From: Zelopaecilomyces penicillatus
Lineage: Eukaryota; Ascomycota; Sordariomycetes; Hypocreales; Pseudodiploosporaceae
Length of the DNA stretch: 64,000 nt
NCBI GenBank assembly: GCA_005765155.1
Contig: VCCP01000003.1
Span: 5,146,001 to 5,210,000, forward strand
Reading direction: 5' to 3'
In this document: in pieces, positions 22,189 through 32,297 of the stretch
Layout of the letters: each line of letters starts with the position of its first letter
How positions within the stretch are numbered: the stretch's first letter is position 1
The notes under the pieces: model-generated
Database searches by the model: none
What the model was told of the DNA's origin: nothing
Seen by the model: the letters and a program-made list of their open reading frames with translations, nothing else
Program-made: the position numbers and the translations under genes

Positions 22189-24422
22189 ATGGGGTGGATG
22201 GAAAGAACAAACGACTCCATCGCCGCCGGCCCGGTTGGTCGCTGGTTTCGTCTTGAAGGCTCTGGCCATGTAAGTTTTGTCTTATTTTCGCGTCTCTTAT
22301 CTTTGCTTTGCGCGCCTCTCTTGAAATTTTTCATCAGCCCGGTGGGGGGGGGGGGCCGTTGTGGTTGTGGCTGTGGCTGGAACTCCACATGTCTCTCACA
22401 CACCAGTGAAGACGAAGATCGTTATTTCATCAGTGTATGCTTTCAATTACTGCAATTGAATAAGAAAAAACAGCGATATAATATCATCGAAATAAACATC
22501 TATAACCAAGCCAAATCATGTACTTACTCAATCCATCTAGCCCAAGGAGCGTAAAGGCTCTCGCTTCTTCACCGAGATCCGCGCTGGCCTCGCCACCTTC
22601 TTCGCCATGGCCTACATCATCGCCGTCAATGCCTCCATTGTCGCCGACTCTGGCGGTACTTGCGTCTGTCAGAGTACTGCCGATGATCCCGTCTGCGACA
22701 AGAATGAGGCCTATATGATGTGCGTCCAGGCCATCAAGCGCGACGCCGTCACTGCCACCGCCGCCATCTCTGCCTTTGCCAGTTTCTTCATGGGCCTCCT
22801 AGCCAACATGTGAGTTCAGAAAACATGAAATAGCAAACTTCCAGAGACACGAAGAGCTGACTGGTTCGATTTCTGTATAGCCCTGTTGGCGTTGCTCCGG
22901 GAATGGGTATGCTCTCCTATCCATGTTGAATGGAAAGACTTGCCTTCAACAACTCTAAATGATTGAGCTTTTGCTAATGAGATCACACAGGATTGAATGC
23001 TTATTTCTCCTACACCGTAGGTAAGTAAATCCTATGATCCCCTTTTCATTCAAGCTATAAGAAAGCCCGTCAATACTGACGACATCCAACAAAGTTGGCT
23101 ACCATGGCTCCGGCGCCGTCCCCTACCAAGTCGCCCTAACCGCCATCTTCGTCGAGGGTTTCATCTTTCTTGGTCTCGCCATCTTCGGTATGCGCCAGTG
23201 GCTCGCCCGCGCCATCCCCCACTCCATCAAGATCGCCACCGGTGTCGGCATTGGTCTCTTCCTCACCCTCATTGGCCTCACCTACAGCGAGGGCATCGGC
23301 ATTGTCGTTGGTGCTGCTGCCACCCCTGTTGAGCTGGCTGGCTGCTCGCCCCAGAACCGTCTGGCCAACGGCTCTTGTCCCAACTGGGACAAGATGCGCT
23401 ATCCGGCCATGTGGATTGGCATATTTTGCGGCGGTATCTTTACCGTCATCCTTATGATGTACCGCGTCAAAGGCGCCATCATCGCCGGCATCGTTCTCGT
23501 CAGTGTCATCTCCTGGCCACGAACCACCCCCATTACCTACTTTCCCCACACCCCTCTCGGCGACAGCTCCTTTGACTTCTTCAAAAAGGTTGTCGACTTT
23601 CACCGCATTGAAAATATCCTCAACGTCCAGGAGTGGAATGTGGCACAGTATGGTGGTCAATTCGGTCTCGCTCTCGTCACCTTCCTCTACGTCGATATCC
23701 TCGACTGCACCGGCACCCTCTACGGTATGGCTCGTTTTGCTAATCTCATCGATCCTGTGACCCAAGACTTTGAGGGCTCTGCAGTAGCCTACATGGTCGA
23801 CGCCATTAGCATATCCATTGGCGCTGTGTTTGGTGTTCCTCCCGTTACCGCATTTGTCGAATCCGGCGCTGGTATTTCAGAAGGAGGCAAGACTGGCCTC
23901 ACAGCCGTGGTCACTGGTCTTTGCTTCTTCATCAGCGTCTTCTTCGCTCCCATCTTTGCATCCATCCCACCTTGGGCTACAGGCTGTGTTTTGATTCTCG
24001 TCGGTTCCATGATGGCTGCCTCCGTCGCTGAAATCAACTGGAAATACATGGGCGACGCCGTCCCGGCCTTCCTTGCCATCGCCATTATGCCATTCACATA
24101 TTCCATCGCCAATGGCCTAATCGCAGGTGTCATGTCCTACATCATCATCAACACCACCGTCGGACTTATTGGCCTGGCAACTGGTGGCCGCATCAGACCA
24201 GCAAATCACAGCGACAAAGAGAATTGGACCTGGCGTATTCCTGGTGGTTTCTTTCCCCCGTGGCTGATTCGCGTCTTCCATGGCAAGAGGGATTTCTGGC
24301 GCGATCCCACACCAATCGCTCAAGAGCCTGCCGCTCAAAAAGATCAGGACATCAACTCCGATCATGCAGGCTCTGATACTGCTCGCCCTATAGATGAACC
24401 GAATCCTACAAAGGCAGCCTGA
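22189..24422 (+). CDS. azgA: AzgA-type purine (adenine/guanine/hypoxanthine) permease
   Basis: Five exons (22189-22269, 22541-22809, 22881-22906, 22991-23020, 23095-24422) keep phase and give 577 residues, typical for AzgA. Two of the exons are only 26 and 30 bases. The product is a multi-pass plasma-membrane proton symporter of the NAT/NCS2-related AzgA-like group: RAGLATFFAMAYIIAVNASI in the first membrane segment, PVGVAPGMGLNAYFSY across exons 3-4, GVGIGLFLTLIGL, LDCTGTLYGMA, and FGVPPVTAFVESGAG. These blocks match the substrate-binding half-helices of the family. The C-tail (about 545-577) is hydrophilic. Intron 1 contains a 12-G run at 22344-22355, a likely length-variable site. The substrate range within purines is inferred from the family. 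Confidence 0.93.
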
Positions 24423-24816
24423 GCGATATTTTCCAGGGGGCAATACGCAATGCCACTATCTCGTATTACCAACTTTGGAGTCCGTAAATGGTTCCAATCA
24501 GTCAGTTTTGTGTCAACATGAGATTTCAAAATGAAATATGGAGTAACTTTTATTAATGTTGAGGTTTTTTTTCTTCTGATGGGTTGTGCAGCTGCTTTGT
24601 GAATTGGCGTCATACTGGTGTTTCAAGCAATGTTGTTGGAAAGAGCTTTATTATTCAACCAAGGATATCTGTTTTCGCGGCATATATGCAATTTTAAAAT
24701 GATTTAGTAAAAACAACCGTGGATCCATGAGTAAACGCGCCTTATTGCTCCACCTTGATATCTCAAACTTTTCATGTCTATCACCTACGGCGAGAATGCC
24801 GATTCTTGCAAATCAA
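24423..24816. other. Convergent 3' region, permease and oxygenase
   Basis: About 390 bases between two gene ends. T-rich runs near 24560-24575. No gene is seen. Confidence 0.5.
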
Positions 24817-26182
24817 CTACGCCATCAAGGCAATATGCTTGAGCTCGCTACAATTGATACTGTTAGTATGACAGACATTTAAAGGTCTAATGCACTGCTC
24901 TTGATAAATCACTTACCCTTGAACTTGATGTCCGACCTTGATAGGCGGGTACTGGACCTCCTGACCCTCGTCGCGGCCAAGAGCAAGCTGCTCATCCCTC
25001 ACTTTCTTCGCCTTGTCTGCCAGCTTCGGAACAGGCGTCAAATCAAAATCAGACCCCAAATGCCAGAACATGGTGCTGGAAATGCGCACAAGAGGTCGAT
25101 CCGGGAATTCCTTCTTACGACGCTCAATAGTCTCCACAGTACGCTCATTGATAACAACCTCATGATATCCGGCCTTGATGAGACCTCCGGTGATGTATTC
25201 AATTTGCTTGCCAGCCTGAACGAGTAGGTAATTTCCAGGTGGGATTTTGACGGCGATGCGGTTACCCGTGTTGCGAGCCCAAATGTTGAGGCCTGGATAG
25301 CGAGAACGCCCATGGATGGTCAGGAAATTGAGGTCAGTATGGAATCCGGCGAGGATGGTGTCCTTATGACCGTACTTGACGAGATCAGAGGCGGTGGGTG
25401 CAAGGAGATGTGGGCTGTTTATGACGGTATGGACCTAGTTAGCGAACGGAACATTTATTTGACCAAGGGGACTCATGGATACGAACCCATATTTGCCAGC
25501 GTTACTGAAGTGGTCGGCTTCAAGACCCAGACCCAGCGCAGTCATCTCGGATAGCTTAGAGACGCTGTTTGAAGAAATGTGCGTGTTAATGAATTGACAA
25601 GATAGTTTCTTGAGTGGTATTGAGAACTCACGCATTCATCATGGAGTTGCCCCATAGGTTCATTGTAGGAGTCCATCGGTCTTTGACATGGGCTGCCTCT
25701 GGCACGATATTGGCGGCATTCAGCCCTGGGAACTGTGTCTCATATGGTGGGGGCTCAGCCATACGCCAGAAGAAACGGCATTTCGGGTCCGGCGAGTGTC
25801 CCTTGATGTCCAGCGGCCGCTGAGAAGGGTGTAGACGCTCAATAACATCCAGGCACGGCTCATCGACAGCGCACTTGGGCTTCTCGGTGTTCTCCATTGT
25901 CACACCGATCTGGTAGCTAAGTTCTGGTCTCTCATCCTTGCGCAACTCTTCCTCTGGCTGAGCGAAGTAGTCCTCTAGCAGGTCGAGAAAATCTTCATTG
26001 TCACGGCCCGAGACGCGCGAGTCGTGCAGAACGAGGGCGCCATACGAGATGAGAGCTTCGGCGGCGCGGGCGCACTCAGCTTGGACAGCCGGGGAAGAAG
26101 GATCGTTAGAGAGGTAGATGTCGAGATCGATGACAGGGAGGTCCATGGACTCGGGCTGCTGGTTCTGGGCTTGCGAAGCCAT
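24817..26182 (-). CDS. 2-oxoglutarate/Fe(II) oxygenase, isopenicillin N synthase-like
   Basis: Four exons (26182-25632, 25564-25487, 25414-24917, 24847-24817) keep phase and give 385 residues. The N-terminal half is a DIOX_N-type domain (LPVIDLDIYLS start). The iron site is His235-x-Asp237 in FHTDLNF plus His294 in GYHEVV. Arg320-x-Ser322 in PLVRISSTMFWH binds the 2-oxoglutarate C5 carboxylate. The last exon of 31 bases adds GELKHIALMA; a TAA directly after the GTAAGT donor at 24916 would give a slightly shorter product if that intron is retained. No signal peptide. Such fungal enzymes hydroxylate or desaturate small molecules; the substrate here is unknown. Confidence 0.85.
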
Positions 26183-27221
26183 GGCTGTAGCTTTATAGTT
26201 TATCGGCTAGAGTAGGTACGTGGGTGTGTGAATTATACGTGTTTGTCGCAAAGACCAAACGGCGGGGTGATGAGAGCGCAGGCACAGAAGAAAGGGCCTG
26301 GGTCGAATTTAAGTGCACTTCAAGGGTGCTCTGGACGGCAACAGGGGGGGTTCTGTCTATGAGGCAAAAATATAGAAGTAACGGAAGGGAAATGCAGAAA
26401 AAGTTGCCCGAATTATTAGTTCACAGTTTGTCCAGCTGGTTTACTAAGTGGATGCGCCTGAGTGGTCGCTTCCCTTGTCCACCTCCCACAAGGAAGGAAG
26501 GTGCGCTCGGCCATGCGGGGGCGGGGTCGTTCTCTATTTTTTTTGGCGCAGGAAGGAAGGCATAGCCCGCAACCACCTGCTTGTGGCTGCACCGGGCAAA
26601 GGTGGCAAGACACGGACCACAAACGGTCGGCATCAGAGATCCAAGGTGGGGCGGCGCCTCACCGGAGCCGGCCGATAGCGCCTCTTGTCGGGATTGTGCG
26701 ATTCTCCGGATAACCAGATGAATGCATCCAACAAGTGGGGGATATATTAATTTCAGCTTCTAGAAGAGATCGGCGGGGCTTGCCTTGCCGAGATGCTTGA
26801 TCAGAGCACCGAGATGGGTGAGAAGTGTGCCGGACAAGCGGAGTCCGAAAGCTCCGCATTTATAAAGATCGGACGGAGGGCATTGACTAAAACACCGTTT
26901 CGGCCGGCCTTGGCTGGCCTCAGATCTGCATGGGGTCCTTTTACCATGATTCATTCCCGGTGGTAATGCTGCAGATTTCTTTTTAACCTCGGCCTGAGTC
27001 CGGCCAGTCGCGTTTTTTTCCTGTCAAGTCTACGGAGTAACCGTAATACTAGGTATCCATAGATAGGTATACTGTGGAGGTGATTCACTGCTGCATGTAT
27101 TCTGCTAGAGATGATGTTAAGGAAATCCAATCTCTTACAGACCGGGTAAAAGCAAAATCTTAAATTTGCGATAAACCTACATGAGCAAAGTGGAACAAGG
27201 AATGAAAAGGTACTATTTCAA
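26183..27221. other. Intergenic region upstream of the oxygenase
   Basis: About 1 kb holding the oxygenase promoter and the methyltransferase 3' region. The motif TACGGAGTA occurs at 27031-27039. Overlapping short frames show no domain. Confidence 0.5.
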
Positions 27222-27980
27222 TCATAATTCAGGTTTTCTCGCCACCACCCAAAAAAACGACTCCGTCTTATCTGTCACAACCTCTTGCTTCGCAATCTCA
27301 AAGCCTACTTCCCGCAACTTCTCAGCTATCACCTCTGCACCATAACTGCTCACATACATCCAGCCTTTGTCATCTAGCCAGTGTTCAAACACGCCACCTT
27401 TCGTCTCCACGGCGTCGAAATTCGCCAGTAGGCAGCCGCCTGGCTTGAGCCACCTGAAAATGTTGTGCATCATGCCGAGCTGCTCCTCTTGCGGGAGGTG
27501 TAGCAGTGTATAGAGCGCCATGACAGCCGTCTGCGAAGCTTCTTCAAAAGATAGCTTTGTCATGTCTCCTGGGCAGTAACGGACGCGGCTGCCAAAGCCA
27601 GCCAGGTTCCTCCGCGCTAGATCCATCTGTGTGTCCGACATGTCGTTGGCCACGGCTACGAGTCTCTCGTTCTGGAGCAACAGTGTGTCCAGAGAAGGTG
27701 TGCCCTTTCCGCATCCAAGCTCTAGTATAGAAGGTGATGCTGCCCCCGACGATGGAGATGGTGCCGTGAGATTTGGTACGCATTTGCACAGCTCCCCCAG
27801 CCATTGTAGCCGGTAGCTGTCATGCTGGGATGTCCATTCATTGTATATATTGGCAATGGCGTCATATGAAGCCTTTTGCCGCTCCTTCAAGTTCTGTGGG
27901 AGGTCGGTGGTAACGCTCATATGCGAATCGTTTGGTAAAAGAGCTATTACGTCTGCCATGATGGTTGGTGAGTGCTCCAA
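27222..27980 (-). CDS. Class I SAM-dependent methyltransferase
   Basis: One exon, 252 residues from the first ATG; Met8 and Met21 are other possible starts. The SAM-binding motif I is ILELGCGKG (about residues 85-93), followed by a motif II acidic region (VAVANDM), YCPGDMTKLSF, and the post-motif block LKPGGCLLANFD typical of the Methyltransf_11/25 group. No targeting signal is evident. The domain is of the small-molecule type, but the acceptor is unknown. It follows the 2OG oxygenase on the same strand; co-function is possible but unproven. Confidence 0.85.
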   Translation of the reverse strand: MEHSPTIMADVIALLPNDSHMSVTTDLPQNLKERQKASYDAIANIYNEWTSQHDSYRLQWLGELCKCVPNLTAPSPSSGAASPSILELGCGKGTPSLDTLLLQNERLVAVANDMSDTQMDLARRNLAGFGSRVRYCPGDMTKLSFEEASQTAVMALYTLLHLPQEEQLGMMHNIFRWLKPGGCLLANFDAVETKGGVFEHWLDDKGWMYVSSYGAEVIAEKLREVGFEIAKQEVVTDKTESFFWVVARKPEL

Positions 27981-29384
27981 AGTGGGCCAAGTTCAAAGGA
28001 TGTTGCAAGTAAATTATCCTAAGGGACAAACAGACAAGAAAGAAGCCGACGGTGGATGTATCAGTTTTTTATTCACAGTATCGATAGACTTTTTTTTTTC
28101 TTTTTTGCTTTCTTCAATGTACACTTGTATCACCCCTCTAGTTTTGTAATTATGAACACATCGTCACTGACCCACTGATGCTATCCCGATGCAACATTCA
28201 ACGGCAGAGCAACGTCAGGATACACGGAATACAAACCAGGATTCAGTTCAGCCAGCCACGCAACATCGGTTGAGCACTTCATAGCCATTCAAATCACTAG
28301 CGCGAGCATAAAAGCGCTTACCTCGGTTGGGAATACGCCCACAACATTACAATACAAAATACAATCGATCAGAAAAGACAGGTAGTGGCGGAAATGTGCC
28401 ACTTATGTCTCTAGTACGTCTCACAAATAACAAGAATTGGCTCTGAGCTGATTGATCTATTCATCGGGTCTGCAAAGACTGAAAGTCATAGGCACGGCAG
28501 GCGTCCAAGTGAACAAAGGTTGGGCAGACCAAGCTTCAACTTTAGTATCCCGCAACAACATATTCTGCATTATTAGTCCATTTATGCTGGGCCGATCGAC
28601 AAACTACTAACCCTCACGATGCCCTATCGGTTAGCACGTTGTTACGATAGTTGTGCAGTCGCAAGGCTCTACGGCTCGAGTAGCGGTCTGCAGATGCTAG
28701 CACCTAACAGGTCGCAGCCGATCAAACACAATGACGGAATCTTGATTACTAGGCTTTTCGAAATCAGGTTGTAACCCTTCGCCCACATCCTTTGCCGCAA
28801 TCGTTCCCAGTCTGAGTTCGATGATCACATGTGTTGTACAAGCTCAAAATTATCAGGAAACATGACAAGGCGCCCATCTTACATGTATATGACAATTGGG
28901 CAAGGACAGTTGTCGGGGCCATCACGTCAAGAACCCTGTTCTCTCACAACTTGACCTTGTGGTGATTTTCTAATTCGGTCCTGGATCGAGACATAGGTTG
29001 ACCCTAATGTCGTTTGCAGAAGAGTGACATCAGAAGTATAGATCGAGCTCGGTTCGCTATGATGTAACTGCCATTGGTACCACACCTGTTCCACCCACAA
29101 ATGACCCTCATTGCCAGTATTGCATCTAGGTCCGACGCAAAAGCATGACTGCCCAAGCAATGAACACTAGCAACAGCCGTCGCCCAGAAAACACTCACGA
29201 AGAACAGAATCAGGAAACAACGGATGGAACAATGAAATATTTGTATCGTATGTGGGCAAAAAAGGACATTCAGCCTTCGAGGCTATAGCCCGTTGCGCGT
29301 GTAATGTACACACTTCTTCCTCTGTCTTTCTTTCTTCTTTCATTCCCTTCTTATTCTCATCCACATCCCGCTACCCACATGCTC
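27981..29384. other. Intergenic region, about 1.4 kb
   Basis: Lies upstream of the methyltransferase and downstream of the complex I gene. No open frame with a recognisable domain and no tRNA-like B box were found. It likely contains the methyltransferase promoter and the complex I 3' end. Confidence 0.5.
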
Positions 29385-30193
29385 TTAACCGCTTCGCTCC
29401 GCCTCCAACTCCCTCTCGGCCTGCTGAAAGTACTTCGCTGTGTCAACGCCATGCTGGCTGTGGTTGACAAAGTTGAACCACGGTACCGTGCTCAAAAACA
29501 GCGCCGAATATCTGCTCTGGCGCGCTGCTACGCCCTGAAGGTAGGGGCTCAGTTTGCTCTCGCCGTACAGAGGCTGGCCGGCCTTGACCTTTGCAACCAT
29601 CTCCCGCATGTCCATATCGATCTCTCGTGAGTTTTCGGTGGCGCCGTAAAATCGCACTGCCATGGTAGTTAGTTAGCCTGTGAGCCCAATGGTTGTCATA
29701 GCGAAAAATGAACAAGTATGATAAGACCACAGAATTAGTCACGTACGGGCTGAGCGCTGGTAGAAGTAGAGGAAACCACCAGCCAGACCGATGAAGCCTG
29801 TTAACCGCATAGCCTTGGCGAATCCACCCTTTCCGACGTGCGAGGGGGCAAACTTTTCGAGCGCATAGAGCGCTGTTGGGGCAAAGGCCGCGGCACCCGC
29901 GCCGTAGGCGTAATCTGACGTCCTCGCATATCCGACAACTCGCTTGAAATGGCTATTTTCATCATCATTCGTCAGCGCCTCATAGTTCAGCATAACAATA
30001 TGGACATATCAGGTTCAGTCGTTTCGATTCGGCGGGTAGACGTACGGGTCATTATCGATGAGCTAAAATCTAGTTAGCGATTTCAGTCCATTGAGTCGTC
30101 AATTGCGCTACTACTTACCGGATAGTCAGTTTGGACGACCTTGCTGGTCCCGACGAACGTCGACGGGGATTGCTTGGTCGCAGTGTCAGCCAT
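29385..30193 (-). CDS. Mitochondrial complex I 21-kDa subunit
   Basis: Four exons (30193-30119, 30062-30046, 29952-29747, 29656-29385), the second only 17 bases, give 189 residues. The order of blocks (PLIDNDPHFKRVVGYARTSDY, a hydrophobic segment TGFIGLAGGFLYFYQRSA, then RFYGATENSREIDMDMREM) fits the N-terminal and C-terminal domains of the fungal NADH:ubiquinone oxidoreductase 21-kDa subunit (PF10785, PF12853), described first in Neurospora. It is an accessory membrane-arm protein of the respiratory chain in the inner mitochondrial membrane, needed for assembly or stability and not for catalysis. It shares a 270-base divergent promoter with CSM3. Confidence 0.88.
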
Positions 30194-30463
30194 TTTGTCG
30201 TGACTTGCCCAGAGCCTCTGATATCGATCCTGCTCAGGAAGTTGGACGTTCAGTAACCTCAAGCTACGGCATGAGAGGTTGTTGCCTCAGGACAAATATC
30301 ACGTGATGTGAAATGCTTTAATCACGTGGTTGAGCTGTGGCTCACGGCAATGGAAACGCGGTTCGCCCCACCCCGGACGCGTTGAGCAAGAGCCTTTTAA
30401 AGTGGCATGGCGAGTGTAGCGTCTAAGTGACGCAAACCACAGACAGACGGAACAATCGTCAAA
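30194..30463. promoter_or_regulatory. Bidirectional promoter with two CACGTG E-boxes
   Basis: The 270 bases separate the start codons of the complex I subunit (minus) and CSM3 (plus). CACGTG occurs at 30300-30305 and 30323-30328, 23 bases apart start to start. CACGTG is the core of Cbf1/USF-type bHLH sites. Binding is inference. Confidence 0.55.
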
Positions 30464-31573
30464 ATGCCTTCAGCCCTTGCTTCAGAACGCAACGCAGCGC
30501 AACAGGATGACTTGGATAACTACGATGTTGACGATCTCTCTGACAACCCCTTTGCTACACCTCCGCCGACTACCTCGACAAACAAGCGAAAGGAACGAGA
30601 GGGCGACCTTGGAATTGACGAGGAGGTTTCCGTCCAGAAACGTGCCAGAGTCCCTAATGTTAAGCTAGATGAGGAACGGTACGCAATCACTTGTGCCAGG
30701 ATATTATTATCTCATTGTGCTAATACGTTTCCATTGTCAGACTATTAAGTGAGGCAGGGATACCAAAACTGAAGAAGCGAGCCGCAAACCTCAAGTTGAA
30801 AGGCAAAGGACACGAGGTAAGGAACCTATTAGATACAACCTTACAGCTCTAGAATTTTTTGCTGATTTACAATGGTTATTTTCTTGCAGTTTTCGGATGC
30901 TTCTCGGTTACTCTCCTTTTATCAGCTTTGGCTAGACGATTTATTCCCCAAAGCCCGGTTCCTCGATGCATTGACCATGGTGGAAAAGGCCGGACACAAG
31001 AAGAAGATCATGATGGCAAGGGCAGAATGGATAAACGATGGGAGGCCGAAGAGCGGCGCTGCAGATGACGAGGAGGAGGAGGATGATGATAGGCCACAAG
31101 ACACTACTGGCACAACACACAAGTCAACCCAGCTCACCAGTAGTCAACCAACAAGGCCGGCACAGTCTCGGCCAAAGACACCACCGCCGAGATCAAACCC
31201 AAACAACGATGTGCCCGACGACGATGACCTCTACGATGCAACCCCTCGTGCGTCAAAGTCCATCTTTGGCCCGACTCGCACCAACGACAATGACGCCCCA
31301 GATGACGATGATCTCGAGGCCCTCATGGCAGAGGCTGAAACCCAGGATTCTGTACGAAAAACAAATCCAGCTACTACAGAACCAGAGGGAGATGATGAGG
31401 AGGATTTAGATGCCTTGATTGCAGAAGCAGAGGCGCAAGACCTGAGATCTAGCAACACACAACGACCACACGGTCTAGGATCATCATCTGGCAACAAAGC
31501 TGGCACACAAGACAAGGGGGATGATTTTGCAGATGAGGAGGCAGCTATGCAGGAGATGGATGGGCTGTGGTAA
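30464..31573 (+). CDS. csm3: Replication fork protection protein Csm3/Swi3 (TIPIN homologue)
   Basis: Three exons (30464-30678, 30741-30816, 30890-31573) give 324 residues in phase. An acidic N-terminus leads to the Swi3 domain (about 71-150): LLSEAGIPKLKKRAANLKLK, then FSDASRLLSFYQLWLDDLFP and FLDALTMVEKAGHKKKIMMAR. These are the signature blocks of Csm3/Swi3/Tipin, the partner of Tof1/Swi1/Timeless in the fork-pausing complex of the nucleus. The C-terminal half is low-complexity and acidic, with a repeated DDDDLYDA / DDDDLEALMAEAE / EEDLDALIAEAE pattern that may act as protein-binding motifs. I am confident of the family. Confidence 0.92.
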
Positions 31574-32297
31574 ATCAGTTGTTTTTATGCACAAAATGCT
31601 GAACAAAAGCGTTGCATGGCGTTGGGCGTTTGGAATTTGGGCATAAATGCAAGTTGAGTGTCGCTTCAGCGCTTCAACAACTTATCAGGCATATAACATG
31701 AATTAAACGAATGATGAGCCATGATTTAAGTCACTTGGCACTGGGGCAAAGACAATATTAAACTGTGGATGAAGAAAATCGTTTGCTTGATAGCACTTGT
31801 AATATTGTACAGGGTCATATAGATATATATCTTCCCATCCCCAATCATGATGATACCTTCGGTCAAGCCCTTTTGGGATGACACGAGACCTTTTTGCGCC
31901 GTTTACCAACCAACCACCCGCTCCCAAAACCATAAACCGCCCAGATAATCCCCATCTCGTGCCAAATAAAAAATACTAGTTATAAAGAAATCACCTCATG
32001 AGCCGACGCCTCTTTGGGCAGCCGCCACTCACTCGCGATGTCCTCGGTCGCTTCACTCCCGCCACTTTTAATACGTATTGCTGTGTTGGTTGCTCTGGGG
32101 CGCCAATCTCGGGTTCGAGACGTGCCACGTTCCTCCGCTGGCTCCTGCGCTCCTCGACCTTCAAGGCCCAAAGGAGAGTCAAGAGAACTTCTCTAGACGG
32201 TAAAACAATGCTGCTCAAAGATCGTGTCAGCTGGTCATCGTTGCCGCGCGTCGCACTAGGCTCGCACTGCAAGGTCCCGACCCGATTATCGCGTCCC
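31574..32297. other. CSM3 3' region and hacA downstream region
   Basis: Convergent gene ends. The part from 32297 down to 31991 is read as protein only if the hacA mRNA keeps its 20-nt intron; otherwise it is 3' untranslated. Confidence 0.6.

Noticed and set aside
23136..23765. 209-codon minus-strand frame opposite the purine permease
   Set aside because: Asp/Glu/Gly-rich antisense of membrane-helix codons; no domain.
24913..24915. TAA as the true stop of the 2OG oxygenase
   Set aside because: It is part of a GTAAGT donor. Using it, a 69-base intron joins a final exon with a plausible family-like tail. It remains a possible retained-intron end.
28160..29300. Possible tRNA or small RNA gene
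   Set aside because: No A-box/B-box pair with a foldable cloverleaf could be found by eye. A tRNAscan run would decide.
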